Assembly (NCBI GenBank): GCA_900752425.1
Contig: CAADVE010000144.1
Location: forward strand, 1 to 6,813
Direction: 5' to 3'
Length of the DNA: 6,813 nt
Source of the DNA: an uncultured Collinsella sp.
GTDB taxonomy: Bacteria > Actinomycetota > Coriobacteriia > Coriobacteriales > Coriobacteriaceae
Under the pieces are notes generated by a model, which worked only from the letters and a program-made list of their open reading frames with translations, made no database searches and had not been told where the DNA came from. This document shows, one piece after another, positions 1 through 5,623 of this stretch (positions within the stretch are counted from its first letter, which is position 1; each line of letters starts with the position of its first letter). Both the position numbers and the translations under genes were made by a program.

Positions 1-53
1 GAACGGTGTCCTACGCTCCCGATTGAGTCGATGTGTTTAAAAGGCCGGCTTGC

Positions 54-2537
54 CTATTCGCTAGCGCCTTCGCTGTCTTCGCGGTCACTGGCAAGCTTTG
101 CCGCGCCAGCGACCGTTGTCGCCACGGCGGCAGCGGCGAGCCCGGCGGCGATACCAGAGCCGTCGCCCGTGTCGGCGAGTTTTCCGCCCGAGTCCTTGCT
201 CTTGTTGCCGCCGCCGTTCTTGTCGGCGCCGTCTGCGTTGGAACCCGTGCCGCTGCCGGTGCCGCCTGCACTGCCCGAGGCCGCTACGGTAAAGCTTACG
301 GCTCCATCGCTGGCGAGCATGTAGTTCTGTGCCGCGTCGCCCAAAAGGTCTTTCGCGCGCACCCAGTACGTCCCTGCGGCAAATGTTTCGCCCTCGGCCA
401 TTGCCGTGCCCGGAGCGCCGTTCGTGTCGTGCACAAACTCGAGCTGGGCCGTGCAGGCATCGGTTTCGAGCTTGCCCTCGAGTGATGCCGCAATCTTGGC
501 GCGCACGTCTTCGCCGGCCTTAAGGCCTTCGAGTCCCTCAAAATGGGGCGTCAGCGCGCGTCGATCGATATCGATGGGCACAGAGCCCTGCAGCCCCGTA
601 ACGGTCTCGTTGCCCAGGGCGTCGACATCCACGTATTCGATGGCAAACGCGCTGCCAGAAGCGGCCACGTTGAGTACGTTGCTGCTGTCGACAAGGCGGA
701 AATGGCCCTCGCCAACGGTCTTGCCATCTTGGAGCGAGGCATCGCTCAGCGAGTCTCCATACGTCATGTGCATGCGGTCCGGGAGGCAGCATGAAACTGT
801 TGGCTTGTGCTTCGCGTCGTAATTGCGTTGGTAGATGCTCCGGGCCAGTGCCGAATCGACAAAGTCGGACGCGATAATGCCAACGTGCTTGAGGCAATCT
901 GACTTTGTTTTATCGCTGCCGCTGGGATTGATGTACTGGCTCTTGTACAGATGCTCGTTGACCACTCGCGCCGCGGTAAAAGGATTGCTTCCTTGTTTGT
1001 AATTCGTGCAACTGGTGTAGTTGATAGACCAGCAGCGTTCCAGGACTTGCACCTTGGCGCCATCATTGTCCTCGACGTCCACCTTGTTGCGCGTGAGATT
1101 GGTCGTCTCTCGCAGCGCCATATCGACCCAGCTAATCTTGTCGGTTCCGGTGCATTCAAAATGGTCCTGGGCGTATACCTTGGTGCAATAGGGCTCTTTG
1201 TCGCCCGCATTGCCCGTAGTCTCAAAGCCTCGCGCGTTTTGGACGAGGCACATCGACTGCCCGGAATGCGCCTTGATTTTGTCGTCCCATTGGGTGAGAT
1301 CGAGGCCCCACGTGTGGCTGCTTACGCTGTTGCCGGCGAGTACAAATCGACGCAGCAGGACGATCTTTCCGCGCACCTCGTTCAGTGTGGGGATTCGGCT
1401 CGACGTGTAGAACAGATCGGGATTATCGTGCATAACCTTGGCGAAAGCCGTCGTAACGCTTTCGTCGGTAGCCTCGTCGTTGCCTCGTGACGCAAGCATG
1501 ATGAGCGCTTCTGACGGGTTTTCGTTCAAAAATGTTTTGAAGTAACCGATGACATCGGAGAGATGCATAAAGCCCCCGTCTTTTTTGAGCAGGTAGCATC
1601 TTCCATGGTCGATACCGGGGTCGCCGTTCTCGTCGTTCCTTCCGAGTCGGATATCAAAATAGCGAATGCCTTCGAGCAACTGCGTCGGGATGTAATCCTG
1701 CTGGCACTTTGCTTGTGAGGATTGGGGCTCGGTGTCGTTGTCCACGCTGCAGGTGCCCGAATCATGCGTGCCCGGGATACTCAGCTCGTCGAGGTACTTG
1801 TTGTCGTCGACGTATTTCATCCAGCATGGTCCGTCGACGTAGCTGCTATACGTGGTCCAGTCGATACTTCTAACTGTGGTATTGATCTTGCCCATGTCGT
1901 AACCGACAAGTTCTAGCTCCCACGGAATGCTCTTACTCTTATGGCAGATCTTATTGTTGTCCTGGTCTTTGCCGTCCGATTCTATTGCCAGGTACTTAAT
2001 GTCTTTTTTCTCGGTTTCTTTCTCGACCGTGCGGTCTCGAATGATATAGGTTCCGTTTGATTGACGTTCGAACGCAAAAGCGCGGCTGGGCTTGTTGTCA
2101 TACTCGCCGCCCCATACGTGGATGACCTTTCCATCTTTGTCCGAGTCGTCGTCGACCGACCAAATGCTGTAGCCCGTCTTTTTATGCTCTTCGAAATTGA
2201 GCAAGGTGCGGATAGCATACCAGTTTGTATCGTCATTCTTGGTCGTTACGTTCTCAAGGATGAGCTTGCTGGACGTGCCGTCGTTAAACAGGTGGCAGAC
2301 GTTGCCGCGAACGTTGCCGTCTTGGTTGACGCTCGCGGTGCGAAAATAGCCCGCGGGGCGAAGGCGAATGACGAAATTGTCGAGGCTGTCCGACGGTGCG
2401 GGTGTGTTGTCTGCAAATGCCGTTCGCAGGGGAATGCCCGGCGCTGCGGTTTCAGGCAGGCTTGCAAGTGGTGACAACGCCGCAAGCCCTAGGCCCAGCG
2501 TAAACGCTCGGCGGCTGATGGCATGGTGTTCGGTCAT
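54..2537 (-). CDS. Tat-exported, sortase-anchored PI-PLC-domain surface protein
   Basis: 827 residues; start chosen because GGAGGA (2541-2546) lies just upstream of the ATG. The N-terminus has a twin-arginine signal (SRRAFTLGL, RR at 9-10) with possible cleavage after Ala-42. Residues ~50-215 look like a ricin-type beta-trefoil (ending in a W-x-L pattern), an inference. Residues ~240-575 are a phosphatidylinositol-specific phospholipase C X domain: SIPGTHDS (His-258, Asp-259), YFDIRLG (Asp-295, Arg-297) and DHG (His-311). Their spacing closely follows the two catalytic His and the Asp/Arg of Bacillus PI-PLC; Asp-558 in GIIASDF may be the late catalytic Asp. Residues ~615-752 look Ig-like. A Gly/Ser/Asn linker leads to LADTG (787-791), a hydrophobic stretch and a charged tail, a sortase signal of the LAxTG type. 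It should cleave phosphoinositide or GPI-type lipids at the cell surface; the substrate is unknown. TATAGT (2581-2586, minus strand) could be its -10, but no good -35 is seen. No terminator is visible in bases 1-53. Confidence 0.9.
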   Translation of the reverse strand: MTEHHAISRRAFTLGLGLAALSPLASLPETAAPGIPLRTAFADNTPAPSDSLDNFVIRLRPAGYFRTASVNQDGNVRGNVCHLFNDGTSSKLILENVTTKNDDTNWYAIRTLLNFEEHKKTGYSIWSVDDDSDKDGKVIHVWGGEYDNKPSRAFAFERQSNGTYIIRDRTVEKETEKKDIKYLAIESDGKDQDNNKICHKSKSIPWELELVGYDMGKINTTVRSIDWTTYSSYVDGPCWMKYVDDNKYLDELSIPGTHDSGTCSVDNDTEPQSSQAKCQQDYIPTQLLEGIRYFDIRLGRNDENGDPGIDHGRCYLLKKDGGFMHLSDVIGYFKTFLNENPSEALIMLASRGNDEATDESVTTAFAKVMHDNPDLFYTSSRIPTLNEVRGKIVLLRRFVLAGNSVSSHTWGLDLTQWDDKIKAHSGQSMCLVQNARGFETTGNAGDKEPYCTKVYAQDHFECTGTDKISWVDMALRETTNLTRNKVDVEDNDGAKVQVLERCWSINYTSCTNYKQGSNPFTAARVVNEHLYKSQYINPSGSDKTKSDCLKHVGIIASDFVDSALARSIYQRNYDAKHKPTVSCCLPDRMHMTYGDSLSDASLQDGKTVGEGHFRLVDSSNVLNVAASGSAFAIEYVDVDALGNETVTGLQGSVPIDIDRRALTPHFEGLEGLKAGEDVRAKIAASLEGKLETDACTAQLEFVHDTNGAPGTAMAEGETFAAGTYWVRAKDLLGDAAQNYMLASDGAVSFTVAASGSAGGTGSGTGSNADGADKNGGGNKSKDSGGKLADTGDGSGIAAGLAAAAVATTVAGAAKLASDREDSEGASE

Positions 2538-2842
2538 ATCTCCTCCGTTCGCAGGGTGCGGTTATGCACTTGTTTTGGTCACTATACTGCCCAGATGTTT
2601 AAAGACGCCGGTTTAAATTGCCTGCGCGGCGCTATAAATCGGCGGGCGGACGTGTTGGGGCACTTGTCTATTTGTGCTGTTATCACGTCTGGGATGATTT
2701 TGGAGCCCGGCATCCTGCGTTCGTCGGCTACCGGCATAAGAATGGGGAGGGTCGGCTTACCGGCCCTCCCTGGGTACGAAGCGCTGGGATACCGTCGCTT
2801 GTTTGCACTGCGTCCGTGTTTCCCGTTGTGCTCGCCAGTCGC
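2538..2842. other. intergenic region between PI-PLC gene and lipoprotein gene
   Basis: About 305 bases with no convincing gene; open frames crossing it lack ribosome binding sites and extend antisense into the lipoprotein gene. It holds the ribosome binding site and probable leader of the PI-PLC gene at its left end and one GC-rich hairpin at 2745-2770. The stretch 2575-2640 is AT-richer, with two TTTAAA hexamers, and may contain the PI-PLC promoter. Confidence 0.6.
2745..2770 (-). terminator. probable intrinsic terminator of the lipoprotein gene
   Basis: An 11-base arm GGGAGGGTCGG (2745-2755) and its partner CCGGCCCTCCC (2760-2770) enclose a 4-base loop. On the minus strand the stem has one A-C mismatch and is followed by a moderately U-rich CATTCTTATG. 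On the plus strand the mismatch becomes a G-U pair, but no T run follows. It lies 72 bases beyond the lipoprotein stop codon, which fits termination of that gene. Confidence 0.6.
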
Positions 2843-3436
2843 TTAGCGCTTGATCTCGATATCCTCGAGCTTGACGTCCATGGCCTCGGTCTTGGCCTTG
2901 GCGATGTCGTCGGCAAACTCCAGAGACTTCATCATGGTCTCGACGGCGTCCTTGTGCTCCTCGACATTGTCGATACGTACGTACACACTGCCGCCGTCAA
3001 CGTCAGTGAAGTACTCGGTCGTCACGCCGCCCGAGTGCGTAAAGTAGGCGCTGCGCCAGGTCTTGCCGTTGTACTTAACGGGATCGCTCTCGGTCCATCC
3101 GGAGTTGGCCTTCCACTTTGCCTCGTAGTCAAACAGTTCATCGGCGTTCTTGTCGGGATCGAAGACGGGGATGAAGCGGTCGCTGGCATGCTCGCTCTCG
3201 GTGAACTTAAACTGGGCCCTGTCGGCGGTATCGCCTGCGACGTCCGTGATTTCGACGCCCTCGGGGACTTCGACCTTAAACCAAATGAAGTCGGTCCTCA
3301 TATCCACGGCTGGCTTTTCCGCGCCGCCGTCACCGCCACTGCCGGTAGCGTCGCCGTTTCCGCCACAACCCACCAGGGCAACCGCGGCAAAGAGACTGAT
3401 GCAGAGGGTGAGAATCGCAAAGGCCTTCTTTTTCAT
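2843..3436 (-). CDS. small lipoprotein of unknown function
   Basis: 197 residues. The start is supported by AGGAGGA (3444-3450) 7 bases before the ATG. The N-terminus is a classic lipoprotein signal: MKKK, a hydrophobic run (5-20), then the lipobox LVGC with lipidated Cys-24. A flexible Gly/Asp/Ser linker follows (25-40). The mature part (~45-180) is acidic with alternating hydrophobic/polar strands (for example FIWFKVEVPEG and VYVRIDNVEEH), suggesting a compact alpha/beta domain, and it ends in a Lys/Glu-rich tail. I recognise no family; the protein is expected on the outer face of the cytoplasmic membrane. It appears to be a single-gene unit: a terminator follows it, and the next gene upstream (fchA) is divergent. 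A -10-like TACAGT lies at 3484-3489 (minus strand), and a copy of the 19-base repeat sits where a -35 or activator site would be. Confidence 0.85.
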   Translation of the reverse strand: MKKKAFAILTLCISLFAAVALVGCGGNGDATGSGGDGGAEKPAVDMRTDFIWFKVEVPEGVEITDVAGDTADRAQFKFTESEHASDRFIPVFDPDKNADELFDYEAKWKANSGWTESDPVKYNGKTWRSAYFTHSGGVTTEYFTDVDGGSVYVRIDNVEEHKDAVETMMKSLEFADDIAKAKTEAMDVKLEDIEIKR

Positions 3437-3508
3437 GGTCGTGTCCTCCTCGATCTGTAACCGCCCATGGATTACCTGCCTTTACTGTACGCGCGAGCGG
3501 CTCGTAAG

Positions 3509-3527
3509 GGTGGGCCATGTGTCCCAT
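3509..3527. repeat. 19-base direct repeat, copy 1 (operator-like dyad)
   Basis: GGTGGGCCATGTGTCCCAT, identical to the copy at 3717-3735. Its core TGGGCCATGTGTCCCA is an imperfect palindrome of the form TGGGnCAnnTGnCCCA, typical of a dimeric regulator site. Both copies are preceded by a related CTCGnAA-type stretch. This copy sits about 19 bases upstream of a -10-like TACAGT of the lipoprotein gene, an activator-like position; that role is inferred. Confidence 0.6.
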
Positions 3528-3540
3528 TCTGAGGGCCGGA

Positions 3541-3576
3541 TTTGCGCCGGCAAGTGGCAATATGTCCGGGCGCAAA
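3541..3576. other. 8-bp hairpin next to the terminator
   Basis: TTTGCGCC (3541-3548) pairs with GGCGCAAA (3569-3576), with two further G-C pairs possible inside. Its right arm overlaps the U run that follows the 3580-3608 hairpin on the minus strand, so the two structures could interact. The function is unknown. Confidence 0.4.
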
Positions 3577-3579
3577 AGA

Positions 3580-3608
3580 GGGGAGGGCCGATGCTGTCGG
3601 CCCTCCCC
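3580..3608 (-). terminator. orphan intrinsic terminator facing the minus strand
   Basis: A perfect 12-bp stem, GGGGAGGGCCGA (3580-3591) with TCGGCCCTCCCC (3597-3608), and a 5-base loop. Read on the minus strand it is followed by TCTTTTGCG, a proper U tract; on the plus strand there is no T run. No minus-strand gene lies upstream of it between 3609 and fchA. It may end a small RNA, or antisense or divergent transcription from the fchA promoter region. Confidence 0.65.
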
Positions 3609-3716
3609 GGGGTGAGGTGCCCGTTGATTTAATGGGGCGCGCGTGCGTGGGCGTTGCCCCAACAGGTTCCTTGTTTATAGATATGCCTCAGTTTTTGACG
3701 TCCGGAAGTCTCGAAA

Positions 3717-3735
3717 GGTGGGCCATGTGTCCCAT
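3717..3735. repeat. 19-base direct repeat, copy 2 (operator-like dyad)
   Basis: Identical to the copy at 3509-3527 in the same orientation; the starts are 208 bases apart. It lies about 55 bases upstream of the candidate -35 of the fchA-folD promoter, so one regulator could act on both divergent units. This is inference from position and symmetry. Confidence 0.6.
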
Positions 3736-3790
3736 GTTTGCGGTGCCGAGGCCTATCGTTCGTCATAGAAATCCGCGATGGCCAGGTGCG

Positions 3791-3819
3791 CTGACGCTCA
3801 TGTACTTATGGGCTAGACT
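3791..3819 (+). promoter_or_regulatory. candidate sigma-70 promoter of fchA-folD
   Basis: CTGACG (3791-3796) and TAGACT (3814-3819) are separated by 17 bases; each matches the consensus -35 or -10 at four of six positions. Transcription would start near 3826 and give a leader of about 70 bases. No other pair upstream of fchA is better, but the match is moderate. Confidence 0.4.
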
Positions 3820-3844
3820 TAGCACCATTATGTGATTGATGCGG

Positions 3845-3870
3845 TCGGTCGGCGGTTGCCACCCGACCGA
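3845..3870 (+). promoter_or_regulatory. leader hairpin upstream of fchA
   Basis: TCGGTCGG (3845-3852) pairs perfectly with CCGACCGA (3863-3870) around a 10-base loop, inside the inferred fchA leader and 26 bases before the ATG. It leaves the ribosome binding site free and has no T run, so it is neither a terminator nor a clear sequestering hairpin. It does not resemble the THF riboswitch as I know it. Confidence 0.35.
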
Positions 3871-3896
3871 TGTATATGACTTGAAGGTGCGTGCGT

Positions 3897-4529
3897 ATGA
3901 GCCAAGAGATGATGGATAAAACATGTCGAGAGTTTGCCGAGGCGCTTGCCGCACGCGAGCCGGTTCCCGGCGGCGGTAGCGCGAGCGCCTTTGTAGGTGC
4001 ACTGGGCGCCTCGCTTTGCGGGATGGTTGCTCGCTATGGGGCGACAAACCCTGCGCTTGCCGATCGCGCAGACGATCTGACGCGCGCGTTTGCCCAGGCG
4101 GATGAGTTGGCGCAGGAACTTGTGGGTCTGGTCGCCGAGGACGTTCGTGCGTACGGCCAGGTGTCCGCGGCGTACGGTATTCCGCGTGACGATCCGACTC
4201 GAGCGACCGCGATTCAGGATGCGCTGCATGTGGCCGCTCTGCCGCCGTATCGCATTATGGATGCCTGCGGGCGTGCGCTGGCGCTGCTCGAGGACATGGC
4301 CGACAAGGGTTCGCGTCAACTGCTGTCCGATGTGGCGTGCGGCGCCGTGTTCTGCCGTGCCGCTATGCAGGGCGCGAGCTTGACGCTCTTTGCGAACACC
4401 ACGTCTATGAAGGATCGCGCTCGTGCTAAGGAGCTCGAGACGGCGTGTGATGAGTTGCTCGACACATGGTTGCCGCGCGCCGATGCGCTGGCGCGCCGCG
4501 CCTCCGACGCTGCAAGGAAGAGAGGATAG
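3897..4529 (+). CDS. fchA: methenyl-THF cyclohydrolase / formimino-THF cyclodeaminase family protein
   Basis: 210 residues from the ATG at 3897, preferred over the in-frame GTG at 3891 because GAAGG (3883-3887) is 9 bases from the ATG but only 3 from the GTG. It is a stand-alone cyclodeaminase domain (the C-terminal half of FTCD), normal at about 200-215 residues. Visible hallmarks are PVPGGGSASA (residues 22-31), the folate-pocket loop; the helical EDVRAYGQVSAAYGIP segment (81-96); and SD at 144-145 within LLSDVACGA. Members interconvert 5,10-methenyl-THF and 10-formyl-THF, or deaminate formimino-THF, in the cytosol. No formiminotransferase or histidine-degradation gene is nearby; the next gene, 2 bases on, is folD. 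This favours the methenyl-THF cyclohydrolase role, as for FchA paired with a separate dehydrogenase in Methylobacterium. The exact substrate is inferred from context. Confidence 0.9.
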   Translation: MSQEMMDKTCREFAEALAAREPVPGGGSASAFVGALGASLCGMVARYGATNPALADRADDLTRAFAQADELAQELVGLVAEDVRAYGQVSAAYGIPRDDPTRATAIQDALHVAALPPYRIMDACGRALALLEDMADKGSRQLLSDVACGAVFCRAAMQGASLTLFANTTSMKDRARAKELETACDELLDTWLPRADALARRASDAARKRG

Positions 4530-4531
4530 CC

Positions 4532-5386
4532 ATGGCTGAACTGCTGAAGGGTGCTCCCGTTGCTCGCGCTTTGACTGAGGAACTTGCTGCTCGCTGCGCA
4601 GCCCTGCGCGAGCGGGGCGTTGTTCCGACGTTGGCTATCGTGCGTGTAGGTGAACGCGAGGACGACCTATCCTACGAGCGCGGTGCGCTCAAGCGCTGCG
4701 AAAAAGTGGGGATTGAGGCTCGTCGCGTTTTGCTTTCTGCCGATGTTTCGCAGGACGAGCTGTTGACGGCCATCGAGGACATCAATACCGATTCGGCTGT
4801 TCATGGCTGTTTGATGTTCCGCCCGCTGCCCGCCGGCCTTGACGAGAACGCCGTCGCCGCAGCGCTCGATCCCGCCAAGGACGTTGACTCCATGACGCCG
4901 GCTTCGCTGCTCACCACGCTTTCGGGGCGCGGCGAGGGTTTTGCCCCCTGCACAGCCGAAGCCGTGCTTGCTTTGCTGGATCATTACGGCGTTGAGCTGG
5001 ATGGAGCTAAGGTTGCTGTGGTCGGGCGCTCGCTGGTGATCGGGCGTCCCGTTGCCGCCGCACTTACGGCTCGCAATGCCACGGTGACGACGTGCCATAC
5101 GCATACACGCGATCTTGCTGCCGAGTGCCGTTCTGCCGATATCGTTGTTGCGGCCGTTGGACGCGCGAGCACGATTGGCGCGGATGCCGTTCGCGAGGGC
5201 CAGACGATCATTGATGTTGGCATTAACTGGGACGAGGCTGCTGGCAAGCTGGTCGGGGACATCGATTTTGATGCTGCGGAGCCGGTCGTTAACGCCATCA
5301 CGCCCGTGCCGGGCGGCGTGGGGGCTGTGACCACCGCGATTCTCGCCAAACACGTGATTGAGGCGGCGGAGCGCGCATCGAAATAG
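4532..5386 (+). CDS. folD: FolD-type methylene-THF dehydrogenase, cyclohydrolase residues substituted
   Basis: 284 residues, the usual FolD length. The ATG at 4532 follows AGAGGA (4521-4526) inside the end of fchA; an in-frame start at 4466 would overlap fchA and add residues not found in FolD. FolD normally oxidises 5,10-methylene-THF with NADP and then hydrolyses methenyl-THF. Conserved here are Tyr-48, KDVD (Asp-119, matching human Asp-125), PCT (139-141), the cofactor motif VVGRSLVIGRP (163-173) and ITPVPGGVGAVT (256-267). Substituted are the catalytic Lys of the Y-x-x-x-K motif (human and E. coli Lys-56), which is Ala-52 in SYERGALKR, and the Gln of VQLPLP, which is Phe-96 in LMFRPLP. 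In characterised enzymes that Lys is essential for cyclohydrolase but not dehydrogenase activity. This protein is therefore likely a dehydrogenase only, with FchA from the same operon completing the pathway. NADP versus NAD use cannot be read here. Confidence 0.93.
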   Translation: MAELLKGAPVARALTEELAARCAALRERGVVPTLAIVRVGEREDDLSYERGALKRCEKVGIEARRVLLSADVSQDELLTAIEDINTDSAVHGCLMFRPLPAGLDENAVAAALDPAKDVDSMTPASLLTTLSGRGEGFAPCTAEAVLALLDHYGVELDGAKVAVVGRSLVIGRPVAAALTARNATVTTCHTHTRDLAAECRSADIVVAAVGRASTIGADAVREGQTIIDVGINWDEAAGKLVGDIDFDAAEPVVNAITPVPGGVGAVTTAILAKHVIEAAERASK

Positions 5387-5487
5387 GCGTTTGGGCTGTT
5401 TGAGGGGTTAGTTCTATACCCCGTGGACAAAAAATGCCAAATATGAGTACTGTTGCCAAGATAGTCACATATATTTTAGGTTAATTT

Positions 5488-5522
5488 GGCTCTCTAACGA
5501 TATTTATTATCGATAGAGAGCC
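5488..5522 (+). terminator. probable terminator of the fchA-folD operon
   Basis: GGCTCTCT pairs with AGAGAGCC, extended inward by A-T, one A-A mismatch and CGATA/TATCG, around a 5-base loop. TATTTTATT follows on the plus strand. It lies about 100 bases past the folD stop, within the inverted-repeat element, so the element may supply the operon's terminator. Confidence 0.6.
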
Positions 5523-5606
5523 TATTTTATTGGACCTATGGGGAAGTACATCATCTAATTTTTGAACAAATGTAGACTTTCGACACCCATGCGTAGCAAA
5601 ATTGCT

Positions 5607-5623
5607 GTTACTAAATTAGTGAC
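5607..5623. promoter_or_regulatory. 17-base AT-rich palindrome
   Basis: GTTACTAAATTAGTGAC is symmetric about its central A except for one position that would form a G-U pair in RNA. It sits at the inner edge of the right arm; a degraded version occurs at the matching place in the left arm (5452-5468). It could be a protein-binding site or part of the element's foldback. Confidence 0.35.

Larger units (their letters stand above)
3437..3896. other. structured, repeat-bearing intergenic region
   Basis: 460 bases between the divergent lipoprotein gene and fchA. No open frame here has both a ribosome binding site and protein-like composition. It contains two copies of a 19-base repeat (3509-3527, 3717-3735), an 8-bp hairpin (3541-3576), a perfect 12-bp terminator-type hairpin (3580-3608), a plausible plus-strand promoter (3791-3819) and a leader hairpin before fchA (3845-3870). 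This much structure suggests regulation of both flanking genes or a small RNA on the minus strand. Confidence 0.6.

Noticed and set aside
29..2616. Similar GTTTAAA...GCCGG stretches just outside both ends of the PI-PLC gene (about 35-50 and 2596-2612)
   Set aside because: The match needs several gaps and mismatches; too weak to call flanking repeats or attachment sites.
2618..3460. 280-codon plus-strand frame antisense to the lipoprotein gene
   Set aside because: The minus-strand gene has a good ribosome binding site, a lipoprotein signal and a sensible composition; this frame is its shadow.
3542..3835. 97-codon open frame on the plus strand in the intergenic region
   Set aside because: It runs through the terminator hairpin and the repeat copy, has no ribosome binding site, and has a composition typical of a chance frame.
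3826..3896. THF riboswitch in the fchA leader
   Set aside because: Only one simple hairpin is present; the conserved junction and loop sequences of the known THF riboswitch are not seen.
4667..5353. 228-codon minus-strand frame opposite folD
   Set aside because: It is a shadow of a clear folD gene, with no ribosome binding site or recognisable domain.
5404..5422. GGGGT/ACCCC hairpin just after folD
   Set aside because: The stem is only 5 bp and has no T run; the 5488-5522 hairpin is a much better terminator candidate.
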